Source: FEB-22 sp003105195 (GTDB lineage Bacteria; Pseudomonadota; Alphaproteobacteria; Rhizobiales; Xanthobacteraceae). From it: a stretch of DNA of 64,000 bases. A program made the position numbers and the translations under genes. The stretch spans positions 145,134-209,133 of the forward strand of contig JAOSKV010000002.1 of the NCBI GenBank assembly GCA_027493405.1, in the 5' to 3' direction. Below, piece by piece: positions 54,366-63,265 of this stretch (within the stretch, counting starts at the first letter, position 1; every line of letters begins with the position of its first letter). The notes beneath the pieces were generated by a model, which was given only the letters and a program-made list of their open reading frames with translations, was not told the origin of the DNA and ran no database searches.

Positions 54366-54977
54366 TCAAATCCAGGGACGCTCGGCCCGGGTCTTCGCCT
54401 CGAAGCTGTCGATCTTGTCCTTCTTGACCATGGTGAGGCCGACATCGTCGAGGCCGTTGAGCAGGCAATGCTTGCGGAACGGATCGATCTCGAACCGCAC
54501 CACGCCGCCATCCGGACCGCGGATCTCCTGCTTCTCGAGGTCGACCGTCAGCGTGGCGTTGGCGCCGCGGTCGGCGTCGTCGAACAGCTTCTCGAGGTCC
54601 TGGGGCGAGACCTTGATCGGCAGGATGCCGTTCTTGAAGCAGTTGTTGTAGAAGATGTCGCCGAACGAGGTCGAGATCACGCAGCGGATGCCGTAGTCGA
54701 GCAGCGCCCAGGGCGCGTGCTCGCGGCTCGAGCCGCAGCCGAAATTGTCGCCCGCGACCAGGATCTTGGTGTTGCGATAGGCCGGCTTGTTGAGGATGAA
54801 GTCCGGGTTCTCGACGGTGCCGTCCTTGTCCTTGAAGCGATGCTCGGCGAACAGGCCCTTGCCGAGGCCGGTGCGCCGGATGGTCTTGAGGTAGTCCTTG
54901 GGGATGATCATGTCGGTGTCGACATTGATCGCCCGCAGGGGCGCGGCCACGCCTTCCAGCACCGTGAACTTGTCCAT
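54366..54977 (-). CDS. leuD: 3-isopropylmalate dehydratase small subunit
   Basis: LeuD with LeuC isomerises 2- to 3-isopropylmalate. The 203-residue product starts MDKFTVLEGVAAPL and has NVDTDMIIPKDYLK, the substrate loop GDNFGCGSSREHAPWAL, and FGDIFYNNCFKNGILP. It is separate from leuC, which lies 6.7 kb away on the same strand. The length is usual. Confidence 0.96.
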   Translation of the reverse strand: MDKFTVLEGVAAPLRAINVDTDMIIPKDYLKTIRRTGLGKGLFAEHRFKDKDGTVENPDFILNKPAYRNTKILVAGDNFGCGSSREHAPWALLDYGIRCVISTSFGDIFYNNCFKNGILPIKVSPQDLEKLFDDADRGANATLTVDLEKQEIRGPDGGVVRFEIDPFRKHCLLNGLDDVGLTMVKKDKIDSFEAKTRAERPWI

Positions 54978-55077
54978 CGTCCCGCCTTCGCGCCTCGGAT
55001 CCGGCCGCTGTCATAAGGCGCGAGGGGCGGACGGACAAGGGCCTGAACCGGAGCCGGTGCGGCGCGACAAAGACGTC

Positions 55078-55677
55078 ATGAGCCCGCCCGCCGACAGCCC
55101 GCCCGTCGACCCCGCCGATCCCCGCACGCACCTCCCAGCCCTGCTCGCACGGGGCGAGGTCGTGCACTGGTCGGGTGGTCCGGATCCGGCCCGCGGCCGC
55201 CCCCGGCTCGCGTCCCGGCTCGGCGCGGCGCTGCCCGCGGGCCTCGGGGTCCTCGCGCTCGCGCTCGCGGCGGCGCTGGCGGTCCTGCGGCCGGCGCAGG
55301 ACGTGACGGCGCTCGCCATGGCGTTGTTCGGCATCCTGTTCCTCGCCTATGGGCTCGCGCGCCGCGCCCTGCTTGTGCGGGCCGCGGCGCGGTCGCGCCG
55401 GCGCTTCCTCGCCGTCACCGACCGGCGCGTGATCGTCCTCGACGGCGCGGCCAGCGTGGCGATCGCGCCGCACGCGCTGCGCGGCGTGATGGCGCTGGAC
55501 GCCGCGCCGGCAGTCGGAGACCTCCATGTGTTCCATCGCGCCGACGCGCTCGACACGCGGGCGCCGGACGCGACCCTGACGTTCGAGGACCTGCCCGACG
55601 CGTCCCGCGCGGCGGCGGCGATCGAGGCGCTCGCCCGCCGCCACGGCGTGGACATCGCGGACACGGACGCGACGTGA
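55078..55677 (+). CDS. Membrane protein with PH-like domain, unknown function
   Basis: The 199-residue protein has a Pro-rich start, LLARGEVVHWSGGPDPARGR, two membrane segments (about 52-72 and 76-95), then a basic loop and a small beta domain RFLAVTDRRVIVLDGAAS. That last motif is typical of bacterial PH-type domains (LTDRRVI). It could be a membrane-associated sensor or scaffold; no pathway is suggested by the neighbours. The ATG at 55078 is the first in frame after leuD's divergent start region. Confidence 0.6.
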   Translation: MSPPADSPPVDPADPRTHLPALLARGEVVHWSGGPDPARGRPRLASRLGAALPAGLGVLALALAAALAVLRPAQDVTALAMALFGILFLAYGLARRALLVRAAARSRRRFLAVTDRRVIVLDGAASVAIAPHALRGVMALDAAPAVGDLHVFHRADALDTRAPDATLTFEDLPDASRAAAAIEALARRHGVDIADTDAT

Positions 55678-55729
55678 CGCAGCGGCATATTGAACCAAAT
55701 TCAGTATTGCCAAAATTCGCGAACGTTAT

Positions 55730-55759
55730 TTGACACGACGAAACAGCCTAACCTAGGCT
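55730..55759 (+). promoter_or_regulatory. Candidate promoter for the TRAP operon
   Basis: A perfect TTGACA (55730-55735) lies in an AT-rich stretch 87 bp before the dctP ATG. At 18 bp the -10 reads TAGGCT, which matches only 3 of 6. It is the only promoter-like sequence upstream of the operon. Confidence 0.35.
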
Positions 55760-55821
55760 TCCTCTGCGAGAACGAAACAACCGCGTCCCGTTCAGGGGCG
55801 CCGCAGGGGAGGAGACGGAAC

Positions 55822-56955
55822 ATGCGCAAAGGAGTTGCGATGCTGGCCGCTCTGGCGGCCGCGAGTGTCATCTCGATCTCGCCCGGGCCGGCACAGGCCC
55901 CGGCGCCGAAGCCGATCGTGCTGAAAGGCCAGTCGTCGCATCCCGCGTCGGCCAATCTCCATCTCGTGTTCAAGCTCTGGGGCGAGACGGTCGAGAAGAT
56001 GTCCGGCGGACGCATCAAGGTCGAAGCGCTTCCGGCCGGCGCGATCGTCCCGGCCTTCGAGGTGTTCGACGCCACCTCGCGCGGCGTGCTCGACGTCGGC
56101 ATGGCGCCGTTCGGCTACATCCTCGGCAAGAGCCTCGCCGGCATCCCGCTCTCGCACGGCCCGCTGTTCGGCATGGACGGCAACGACTTCTACGGCTGGT
56201 TCTACGACGGTGGCGGCAATGCGCTGCTGGAGGAGTTCTACGCGAGCGTGATCAAGCTCAACCTGGTGGCCTTCCCGATTCCAACCGACTATCCGCAGGG
56301 CCTCGGCTGGTTCAAGAAGCCGATCAAGAACCTCGAGGACCTCAAGGGCATCAAGTACCGCATCTACGGCATCGGCGCGGAGACCTACGGCAAGCTCGGC
56401 GTCTCGGTCGTCACCCTGCCGGGCGGCGAGATCGTGCCCGCGATGGAGCGCGGCGTGATCGAGGGCGCCGAATGGATCAACTGCCTGGAGGACAAGAAGC
56501 TCGGCCTGCACAACGTGGCCAAGTACTTCTACACGCCCGGCATGCACGAGCCGGTCACCGGCGGGCAGCTGATGATCAACAAGAACATCTGGGCCAAGCT
56601 CTCGCCCGACCTGCAGGAGATCGTCAAGGTGGCGTCGGTCTACGCCACGACCATGCGCAACTTCGCGTTCCAGCGCGAGACCGCCGATGCCTGCCAGGAG
56701 CTGCTGAAGGCCGGCGTGCAGATCATCCGCACGCCGGACGACATTCTGGCGAACTTCCTCGACCGCTGGGAGAAGATCCAGGAGGAGTACGCCGCGAAGG
56801 ATCCCTTCTACAAGAAGGTGATCGAGAGCCAGAAGGCCTATGCCGAGAAGGTGGTGCCGTTCCGCCTCTCCTTCCACCCGCCCTACGAGTTCGCGGGCAA
56901 CCACTACTGGAAGCACAAGGTCTTCCGGAAAGGCGTCGAGGCCGCTGCGAAGTAG
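55822..56955 (+). CDS. dctP: TRAP transporter substrate-binding protein (DctP type)
   Basis: The 377-residue periplasmic protein has a signal peptide (MRKGVAMLAALAAASVISIS, cleaved near QAPAP) and the DctP fold: HLVFKLWGETVEKMSGGRIKV, then DLKGIKYRIYGIGAETYGK and ERGVIEGAEWINCLEDKKLG. Members with these motifs bind carboxylates, mannitol/chloroaromatic-type or keto acids; the ligand here is not clear. GGGAGGAGACGGAAC precedes the ATG. The permeases follow after 181 bp. Confidence 0.92.
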   Translation: MRKGVAMLAALAAASVISISPGPAQAPAPKPIVLKGQSSHPASANLHLVFKLWGETVEKMSGGRIKVEALPAGAIVPAFEVFDATSRGVLDVGMAPFGYILGKSLAGIPLSHGPLFGMDGNDFYGWFYDGGGNALLEEFYASVIKLNLVAFPIPTDYPQGLGWFKKPIKNLEDLKGIKYRIYGIGAETYGKLGVSVVTLPGGEIVPAMERGVIEGAEWINCLEDKKLGLHNVAKYFYTPGMHEPVTGGQLMINKNIWAKLSPDLQEIVKVASVYATTMRNFAFQRETADACQELLKAGVQIIRTPDDILANFLDRWEKIQEEYAAKDPFYKKVIESQKAYAEKVVPFRLSFHPPYEFAGNHYWKHKVFRKGVEAAAK

Positions 56956-57136
56956 CGGCGGAGGCGGCCCGCGACGCGCTCGGCGCCGCGGGCCACGTCC
57001 GGGCCCGCGGGCCCGATCCTTCCGGCACTGCGCGCCGCCGGCCTGCGGGAGCTGGGCCGGCGGTCCCGCCCCGCGGCGCGCCGCATCACACGACTGAAAC
57101 CGCAAAGGTCCTCGCGCACCAGGGGAGGGTGCCCGC

Positions 57137-57688
57137 ATGACTGACCGCATCGACGAGGCCGGCGCCGCGCCGCCGCCGTCGGTCGTGAGGCTCGTCCGCA
57201 CGATCGACGGCATCGCGATCTGGAGCGGCCGGATCTTCTGCCTGCTGGCGGTCCCCCTGGTTGTCGCCATCACCTACGAGGTGCTGGCGCGCTACATGTT
57301 CCGCGCGCCGACGATCTGGGCCTACGACGTGGCCTACATGCTGTACGGCTCGCACTTCATGCTGGGCGCGGCCTACACGCTCTATCGCGGCGGCCACATC
57401 CGCACCGATATCTTCTACATGACCTGGAGCGTGCGGACGCGCGGCATCATCGACGCGACCCTCTACCTGCTCCTGTTCTTCCCCGGAATGGCGCTGTTCT
57501 TCTGGATGGGCCTGCAGGAGGCGCTGCAGTCCTTCGACATCCGCGAGGTCTCGGACGCGAGCCCGTGGCGGCCGATCATCTATCCGTTCAAGGCCGTGAT
57601 CCCGATCTCGATCGTGCTGCTGCTGATCCAGGGCGTGTCCGAGTTCCTCAAGAGCGCCTACGCGGCGAAGACGGGGCGCGAGCTATGA
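57137..57688 (+). CDS. dctQ: TRAP transporter small permease (DctQ type)
   Basis: The 183-residue protein has four membrane helices, opening with IFCLLAVPLVVAITYEVLARYMFRAPTIWA (at about 32-60), the DctQ hallmark RYxFxxPxxWA and a later GGHIRTDIFY. It couples the binding protein to the large permease. Its stop overlaps the dctM start as ATGA. Confidence 0.92.
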   Translation: MTDRIDEAGAAPPPSVVRLVRTIDGIAIWSGRIFCLLAVPLVVAITYEVLARYMFRAPTIWAYDVAYMLYGSHFMLGAAYTLYRGGHIRTDIFYMTWSVRTRGIIDATLYLLLFFPGMALFFWMGLQEALQSFDIREVSDASPWRPIIYPFKAVIPISIVLLLIQGVSEFLKSAYAAKTGREL

Positions 57689-59007
57689 GCAACGAGATCC
57701 TCGGCCTGTTCCTGCTCGGCTCGCTGCTGGTCGGAATCTTCGTCGGCTATCCGATCGCCTTCACGCTGATCGTGCTCTCGGTCGTGTTCGGCTATATCGG
57801 CTTCGGCGACACGGTGTTCTACCTGATGGTGTTCCAGACCATCGGGCTGATGAAGGAGGAGACGCTCGCCGCCGTCCCGCTGTTCATCTTCATGGGCCAC
57901 GTGCTCGAGCAGGCCGGCCTGATGGAGCGGCTGTTCCGATCCTTCCAGCTGATCCTGGCGCCGGTGCGCGGCTCGCTCTATCTCGGCGTCCTGCTCACCG
58001 CCACACTGTTCGCGACCGCGACCGGCATCATCGGCGCCTCGGTCACCGTGATGGGCATGATGGCGGCGCCCGCCATGATGCGCGCCGGCTACGACCCGAA
58101 GCTCTCGGCCGGCACGATCGCGGCCGGCGGCACGCTCGGGATCCTGATCCCGCCGAGCGTCATGCTGGTCGTGATGGGGCCGGTGGTCGGCGTCTCGATC
58201 ATCAAGCTGTTCGCGGCCGCGATCATCCCGGGCCTGCTGCTCGCCGGCCTCTATATCGGCTACACGATGCTGCGCGCCTTCCTCGACCCGAAGCTCGGCC
58301 CGCCGCTGCCGCGCGACCAGTGGGCGACCTCGTTCGGCCAGATCGTGGTGGAGTTCTTCTCCGGCATCGTGCCGCTCGCCGTCATCATGTTCGCGGCGCT
58401 CGGCAGCATCATCTTCGGGCTCGCCACGCCGACCGAGGCGGCCGCCATGGGCGCGACCGGCTCGCTGCTGCTGATGATCGGCTACGGCCGCTTCACCCTG
58501 TCCGGGGTCTACCAGGCGTGCCTCAAGACCCTCGAGACCTCGAGCCTGGTGCTGTTCCTCGCGGTCGCCTCCAACATCTATGGCGCAGTGTTCACCCGGC
58601 TCGGCACCAGCACCATGATCGCCGAGGCCATGCTCGGCATGGATATCGGCCCGACCGCCATGCTGATCCTGCTGATGGGGGTGATCTTCCTGCTCGGCTG
58701 GCCGCTGGAATGGCCCGCCATCATCTTCATCTTCCTGCCGATCTTCCTGCCCGTGGTGGAGGCGCTGAAGATCGACCTGCTGTGGTTCAGCACGCTGGTG
58801 GCGGTCAACCTGCAGACCGCCTTCCTCTCGCCGCCGGTCGCCATGGCGGCCTATTACCTGAAAGCCGTGGCGCCGAAATGGGAGCTGAGCTGGATCTACC
58901 GCGGCATGTTCGACTTCATGCTGCTGCAGATGGTCGGGCTGGTGCTGGTATTCCTGTTCCCGGCGATCGCGCTCTGGCTGCCGACCCTGCTGTTCGGGCC
59001 GGGATGA
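57685..59007 (+). CDS. dctM: TRAP transporter large permease (DctM type)
   Basis: The 440-residue permease has about 12 hydrophobic segments. Recognisable elements include MGHVLEQAGLMERLF, AGGTLGILIPPSVMLVVMG (the GxxGxxIPPS motif of DctM), and FLSPPVAMAAYYLKAV near the end. It carries out Na+-coupled uptake. The ATG at 57685 overlaps the dctQ stop, giving translational coupling. The three TRAP genes complete the system. Confidence 0.94.
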   Translation: MSNEILGLFLLGSLLVGIFVGYPIAFTLIVLSVVFGYIGFGDTVFYLMVFQTIGLMKEETLAAVPLFIFMGHVLEQAGLMERLFRSFQLILAPVRGSLYLGVLLTATLFATATGIIGASVTVMGMMAAPAMMRAGYDPKLSAGTIAAGGTLGILIPPSVMLVVMGPVVGVSIIKLFAAAIIPGLLLAGLYIGYTMLRAFLDPKLGPPLPRDQWATSFGQIVVEFFSGIVPLAVIMFAALGSIIFGLATPTEAAAMGATGSLLLMIGYGRFTLSGVYQACLKTLETSSLVLFLAVASNIYGAVFTRLGTSTMIAEAMLGMDIGPTAMLILLMGVIFLLGWPLEWPAIIFIFLPIFLPVVEALKIDLLWFSTLVAVNLQTAFLSPPVAMAAYYLKAVAPKWELSWIYRGMFDFMLLQMVGLVLVFLFPAIALWLPTLLFGPG

Positions 59008-59026
59008 GAGACGGAGGGGGACGGCC

Positions 59027-59464
59027 TCAACCGGGCTCGTCCGCCGCCCGCTCGATCGCCTCCATGTCCTCGTCCGAGAGGCCGAAATGGTGGCCGATCT
59101 CGTGCACCAGCACGTGGGTGACGATGGCGCCCAGCGCCTCGTCGTGCTCGGCCCAGTAGTCGAGAATCGGCCGGCGATAGAGCCAGATCATGTTGGGCAT
59201 CTGCCCGGACACCGAGTCGGAGCGGAACGGCAGCCCCACGCCCTGGAACAGGCCGAGGATGTCGAACTCCGACTCGAGCCGCATCGCCTCGAGGACCTCG
59301 TCGGTCGGGAAGTCCTCGACGCGAACGACCAGTCCCTCGCAGAGCGCGCGGAAGGTCTCGGGCAGGCGCCGATAGGCCTCCTGCGCCAGGCTCTCGAGCT
59401 CTTCGAGGGACGGCGCCTTGGCGGACTGCCAGGCGAGCGGATCGCTCGGCGCGCTATCCGACAT
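59027..59464 (-). CDS. Metallopeptidase family protein (zincin-like)
   Basis: The 145-residue protein is of the PF06262 zincin-like family. It has VRVEDFPTDEVLEAM, then PNMIWLYRRPIL and the zinc motif HVLVHEIGHHFGLSDEDM with HExxH. The small size and lack of signal peptide fit this family, whose substrates are unknown. It converges with dctM, 19 bp from its stop. Confidence 0.87.
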   Translation of the reverse strand: MSDSAPSDPLAWQSAKAPSLEELESLAQEAYRRLPETFRALCEGLVVRVEDFPTDEVLEAMRLESEFDILGLFQGVGLPFRSDSVSGQMPNMIWLYRRPILDYWAEHDEALGAIVTHVLVHEIGHHFGLSDEDMEAIERAADEPG

Positions 59465-59485
59465 GATCGCAACCGCGGTGCGTCG

Positions 59486-60061
59486 TCATCGGCTGCGCAC
59501 CAGTTCCATCACGTTGTAGCGCGACTCGTGACGGGGCGAGGGAAACTCGATGCGTAGCCGGTCGGGGGCGATGCGGAACAGAAGGCCCACCTCGTCGGAC
59601 CCGGGCTCCGCGCCGTAGGGCCGGCGCGGCACGAAATCCGTGTAGCCGACGCCGCGGAACACGAAGCTCATGGCGTCGCGGCGCAGCAGGTCGCCGGCCG
59701 AGCGCTGCGAGCCGGTGAGCTTCTCGAAGCTCGCGCTGTCGCCGCTGCCGGCGATGCGGCAGTTGAAGAAGCCGTAGGGAGTGATCGGCAGGAGCCCGCC
59801 GACCTTGATCATGCGGCAGCGCCAGGCGCCGGCGAGCTCGCGGGCGTCGCGGATCGGCAGGGGCTTCGCGCCCATGAGGGCGCGCAGCGCGGCCAGGTCG
59901 GCCGGCTTGCCGCCCTGGCTCGCCTCGCCGAATGCAGCGAGCCAGGCGGTCGGGCGCGCGGTGAGACGCTCGACGTCGGACGGGGTCAGGCCGAAGCGGT
60001 CGAACGCCTGCGCGGCCGTGGCGGAGGCGAGCAGCAGCGGCACGATCGCGAGCAAGCGCAT
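59486..60061 (-). CDS. DUF4893 family exported protein
   Basis: The 191-residue protein has a signal peptide (MRLLAIVPLLLASATAAQA) and DUF4893-type features: RLTARPTAWLAAFGEA, AWRCRMIKVGG then ITPYGFFNCRI with two cysteines that probably pair. A beta-rich C-terminal half with PRHESRYNVMELV follows. It lies 21 bp downstream of nothing in operon terms: the metallopeptidase start is 21 bp further along the same strand, so the two may be co-transcribed. Function is unknown. Confidence 0.72.
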   Translation of the reverse strand: MRLLAIVPLLLASATAAQAFDRFGLTPSDVERLTARPTAWLAAFGEASQGGKPADLAALRALMGAKPLPIRDARELAGAWRCRMIKVGGLLPITPYGFFNCRIAGSGDSASFEKLTGSQRSAGDLLRRDAMSFVFRGVGYTDFVPRRPYGAEPGSDEVGLLFRIAPDRLRIEFPSPRHESRYNVMELVRSR

Positions 60062-60072
60062 GGAATCCCCCC

Positions 60073-60139
60073 GCGCGCATTCCGCTTCGACCGAATCGGA
60101 ATGCGCGCCGGATCCTTGATCCGGTCGCGTTGCTCTAGC
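60073..60139. repeat. Partial copy of the dispersed intergenic repeat
   Basis: GCGCATTCC (60075-60083) pairs with GGAATGCGC (60098-60106), and the element ends TTGCTCTAG, the same terminal motif as in the repeat at 28681-28782. Its terminal CTCTAG supplies the stop codon (60135-60137) of the small gene downstream on the minus strand. Confidence 0.65.
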
Positions 60140-60401
60140 GCGCGACATAGGTGACGTACAGGTAGAGCGAGAGGCCGATGACGCCGAGAAGGCTGAGCGC
60201 GCGGCCGATGCGGCGCCCCCAGAGCTCGATCGGATCCGTGGCGCCGTCCGCGCCGGTCGCATCGCGCGCCGCGAAATGCTCGCCGGCGCGGCGCGCCGCG
60301 CGGGCGAGCGCGGAGCCGCCGACGGTCTCGCCCTCGGCCTCGGCGCGCGCCAGCGCCTCGCGCGCGGCGCGGGCCGCGTCCTGCTGCGAAGGATCGGTCA
60401 T
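60135..60401 (-). CDS. Small membrane-anchored protein, 88 residues
   Basis: The product starts MTDPSQQDAARAAREALARA, has a helical charged N-terminal two thirds and one C-terminal membrane segment (ALSLLGVIGLSLYLYVTYVAR). This tail-anchored layout is common for small alphaproteobacterial envelope proteins without assigned function. Its stop codon lies inside the repeat at 60073-60139. Confidence 0.55.
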   Translation of the reverse strand: MTDPSQQDAARAAREALARAEAEGETVGGSALARAARRAGEHFAARDATGADGATDPIELWGRRIGRALSLLGVIGLSLYLYVTYVAR

Positions 60402-60495
60402 GGCGGAAGCATAGGCGAGACCGGGCATGCGATCCATCGGTTGACGCCGCCGCCGCGATGGGAGAGCGTGCCCGAAAGCGGACAAGGGGGCGCGA

Positions 60496-60783
60496 ATGGG
60501 CGTGCGAATGCGGACGACGATGGCGGCGGTGCTGCTCGGCCTTTTCGGGACGATTCCGGCGGCCGCCGACGCAATGCCGCCCGCCGTCGCCGCGACCGGG
60601 GCCACTGCGGACGCATACTCGGCGCAGAGCCGCCGCGAGAGCCGGCGCGCGAGCCCGCGCATCCGGGTGCGGCCGGGCGGACGCCTGCTCTACCGCGACT
60701 GCAAGTTCTGGCTCGCGCAGGAGTGGCGCCCGAGCGGAACCGTGATCGTGCCGCGGCAGTACTGCTGGTGGGTGCGCGGCTGA
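60496..60783 (+). CDS. Small exported protein with Cys-bearing C-terminal motif
   Basis: The 95-residue product has a signal peptide (MGVRMRTTMAAVLLGLFGTI, then PAAADA), a basic middle, and a C-terminal domain RDCKFWLAQEWRPSG then TVIVPRQYCWWVRG. The two Cys should form a disulfide. This motif recurs in small exported proteins of Bradyrhizobium relatives with unknown role. It is the first of three small exported genes in a row. Confidence 0.6.
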   Translation: MGVRMRTTMAAVLLGLFGTIPAAADAMPPAVAATGATADAYSAQSRRESRRASPRIRVRPGGRLLYRDCKFWLAQEWRPSGTVIVPRQYCWWVRG

Positions 60784-60864
60784 TCCCGGCGGGCTCGACC
60801 CGCGTCATCGAACCGCGTCTGCGCTCCCGCGTTACCCGCCCGGGTACGCAATCAGGAGTGCGCA

Positions 60865-61179
60865 ATGACGAAGTTCCTTTCGGGGTGTGCGGCCGTGGCT
60901 GTGCTTGCCGCGTTCGCGCTTCCGGTTCCCGCTGCGGCGTCCGAACGCGCCGACAGCGGCATCCGCAATGCGGGCGTCACCGACCTGAGCGCCAAGCGGA
61001 AGAAGCGCAAGCGCGGCGTGAGAGTCTATCACTACTATGATGACGGGCCGCGCTATCGCACCCGCACCTACCGCTCCTACGGCTACGATCCCTATCCGTA
61101 TCAGGGTTACGGCTATCGGTATCACCGCCGTCCGGGCGTGAGCGTGGGCGTCGGCGGGTTCGGCGTTCACATCGACTGA
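60865..61179 (+). CDS. Small exported Tyr/Gly/Arg-rich protein A
   Basis: The 104-residue protein has a signal peptide (MTKFLSGCAAVAVLAAFALP then VPAAAS) and a mature start ERADSGIRNAGVTDLSAKRK, then a Tyr/Arg/Gly-rich region (YRTRTYRSYGYDPYPYQG). The RAD-G-(I/V)RN...SA start is shared with the next protein, so these are paralogues. CAGGAGTGCGCA precedes the ATG. Confidence 0.6.
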   Translation: MTKFLSGCAAVAVLAAFALPVPAAASERADSGIRNAGVTDLSAKRKKRKRGVRVYHYYDDGPRYRTRTYRSYGYDPYPYQGYGYRYHRRPGVSVGVGGFGVHID

Positions 61180-61296
61180 GGGTGACCGTCCCGGGGCGTG
61201 CCGCGGTGCGGCGGGCCCCGGGGTGGAACCGGTTCCCGACGACGCGGTTCTCGCCAAGGGCGACGAAGCCTGATCATCGGACAATCGGAGGAGACC

Positions 61297-61647
61297 ATGC
61301 CCAAGTTCCTCGTTGCATTGGCGGCCCTCGCCTTCGCATTCCTGCTGGCGATTCCGGGTCCTGCGGACGCGCGCCAGCGCGCCGACGGCGTCCGCAACCT
61401 CGACGCCACCGAGTGGAGCGCGCACCGCCGCCGCTACAAACACCGGCACGTGCGCCGTCACCGCTACGTGGCGCCGCGCTACTACTACGGCCCGCGCTAC
61501 GGCTATTGGGGCCCGCGCTATTCCTACGTGGGCTATCCGTACTACCGGCCCTACTACCGCCCGTGGGGCTACCACCCGTTCTACGGGCCGCGCATCGGCT
61601 TCGGCATCGGCGTGTCGCCGTTCTTCGGCTTCGGCTGGGGCTGGTAA
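61297..61647 (+). CDS. Small exported Tyr/Gly/Pro-rich protein B
   Basis: The 116-residue protein has a signal peptide (MPKFLVALAALAFAFLLAIP then GPADA), the mature start RQRADGVRNLDATEWSAHRR, and a tail made of aromatic, Gly and Pro repeats (RYYYGPRYGYWGPRYS, PFFGFGWGW). It resembles the protein at 60865 at the mature N-terminus. ATCGGAGGAGACC is a strong ribosome site. The low-complexity tail might bind surfaces or the wall; not known. Confidence 0.6.
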   Translation: MPKFLVALAALAFAFLLAIPGPADARQRADGVRNLDATEWSAHRRRYKHRHVRRHRYVAPRYYYGPRYGYWGPRYSYVGYPYYRPYYRPWGYHPFYGPRIGFGIGVSPFFGFGWGW

Positions 61648-61661
61648 CGCCGCGCCAAGAC

Positions 61662-61687
61662 AAAGGCCCGCCACGGGGCGGGCCTTT
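61662..61687. terminator. Bidirectional rho-independent terminator
   Basis: AAAGGCCCGCC (61662-61672) pairs with GGCGGGCCTTT (61677-61687) around a 4-nt loop, with A and T runs on either side. It can serve the convergent exported gene and leuC. Confidence 0.85.
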
Positions 61688-61717
61688 CGCGGTGCGATGC
61701 GATCCGTGACGGCGCGA

Positions 61718-63124
61718 TCAGCGCCAGTCGCGCACGTCGACGAAGCGTCCCGCGATGGCGGCCGCGGCCGCCATGGCGGGCGACACGAGATGCGTGCGCC
61801 CCTTGTAGCCCTGGCGCCCCTCGAAGTTGCGGTTCGAGGTGGAGGCGCAGCGCTCGCCGGGCGCGAGCTTGTCGGCGTTCATGGCGAGGCACATGGAGCA
61901 GCCCGGCTCGCGCCAGTCGAAGCCGGCGGCCTTGAGAATCTTGTCGAGGCCCTCGGCCTCGGCCTGCTCCTTCACGAGCCCGGAGCCGGGCACGATCATG
62001 GCATTGACGTCCGGGTTGACACGCTTGCCGGCGGCGACGCGCGCCACCTCGCGCAGGTCCTCGATGCGGCCATTGGTGCAGGAGCCGATGAACACGCGAT
62101 TGATCGCGATGTCGGTGACCTTCTCGCCGCCTTTGAGATCCATGTAGGCCAGCGCGCGCCTGGCGGCCTCGCGCTTGTTCGGGTCCTGGATCTCGTCCAG
62201 CACCGGCACCCGGCCCGTCACCGCGATCACCTGCTCGGGGCTGGTGCCCCAGGTGACGAGCGGCGGGAGCTTGGCGGCGTCGAGGCGGATCTCGCGGTCG
62301 AAAGGCGCGCCCTCGTCGGAGCGCAGCGCCTCCCAGTAGCGCAGGGCGGCGTCCCAGGCGGCGCCCTTCGGCGCCTTCGGCCGGCCCCGGAGATAGTCGA
62401 ACACCTTCTGGTCGGGCGCCACCATGCCGGCGCGCGCGCCGCCCTCGATCGACATGTTGCAGATGGTCATCCGTCCCTCGACCGAGATGGCGCGGATCGC
62501 CTCGCCCGCATACTCGATCACGTGGCCGGTGCCGCCGGCGGTGCCGATCTCGCCGATGATCGCGAGGATGATGTCCTTGGCGGTCACGCCGGGCGGCAGG
62601 GTGCCGTCGACGGTGACGCGCATGTTCTTCGACTTCTTCTGGATCAGCGTCTGGGTCGCGAGCACGTGCTCGACTTCCGAGGTGCCGATGCCGTGCGCGA
62701 GCGCGCCGAAGGCGCCGTGGGTGGCGGTGTGGCTGTCGCCGCAGACGATGGTGGTGCCCGGCAGGGTGAAGCCCTGCTCGGGACCGATGATGTGGACGAT
62801 GCCCTGGCGCTTGTCGAGCTCGTTGAAGTACTCGATGCCGAAGTCGCGGGCATTGGTGGCGAGCGCCTCGACCTGGGTGCGGCTCTCGGGATCGTCGATG
62901 CCGTGCGAGCGGTCGGTGGTCGGCACGTTGTGGTCGACCACTGCGAGCGTCTTCTCGGGCGCGTGCACCTTGCGGCCGGCCACGCGCAGCCCCTCGAAGG
63001 CCTGCGGGCTCGTCACCTCGTGCACCAGGTGCCGGTCGATGTAGAGCAGGCAGGTGCCGTCCGGCTGCTCGTCGACCACGTGGTCGTCCCAGATCTTGTC
63101 GTAGAGCGTGCGCGGCTTGGCCAT
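61718..63124 (-). CDS. leuC: 3-isopropylmalate dehydratase large subunit
   Basis: LeuC carries the 4Fe-4S cluster of isopropylmalate isomerase. The 468-residue protein starts MAKPRTLYDKIWDDHVV and has GIVHIIGPEQGFTLPGTTIV with CGDSHTATHGAFGALA, the ligand Cys in FIGSCTNGRIEDL, and the paired GCSMCLAMN. The start at 63124 gives the canonical N-terminus. It lies downstream of rplS, an order common in Alphaproteobacteria. Confidence 0.97.
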   Translation of the reverse strand: MAKPRTLYDKIWDDHVVDEQPDGTCLLYIDRHLVHEVTSPQAFEGLRVAGRKVHAPEKTLAVVDHNVPTTDRSHGIDDPESRTQVEALATNARDFGIEYFNELDKRQGIVHIIGPEQGFTLPGTTIVCGDSHTATHGAFGALAHGIGTSEVEHVLATQTLIQKKSKNMRVTVDGTLPPGVTAKDIILAIIGEIGTAGGTGHVIEYAGEAIRAISVEGRMTICNMSIEGGARAGMVAPDQKVFDYLRGRPKAPKGAAWDAALRYWEALRSDEGAPFDREIRLDAAKLPPLVTWGTSPEQVIAVTGRVPVLDEIQDPNKREAARRALAYMDLKGGEKVTDIAINRVFIGSCTNGRIEDLREVARVAAGKRVNPDVNAMIVPGSGLVKEQAEAEGLDKILKAAGFDWREPGCSMCLAMNADKLAPGERCASTSNRNFEGRQGYKGRTHLVSPAMAAAAAIAGRFVDVRDWR

Positions 63125-63265
63125 GGCGGTCCTGTCGGGTTCGGGTCGGGCTCTCTTTAACGGGTGGGCCGGCCCAGGAAAAGTGGTCGGAATCGCGCAG
63201 GCGCGAGCCGGCGCCACGCCGGGACGGCATGGCGGACGCCACGTTCCGGGAACCGGAAAGAAGGA

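Noticed and set aside
54232..55713. A 493-codon minus-strand frame overlapping leuD
   Set aside because: It is an out-of-frame shadow; leuD is complete in its own frame at 54366-54977.
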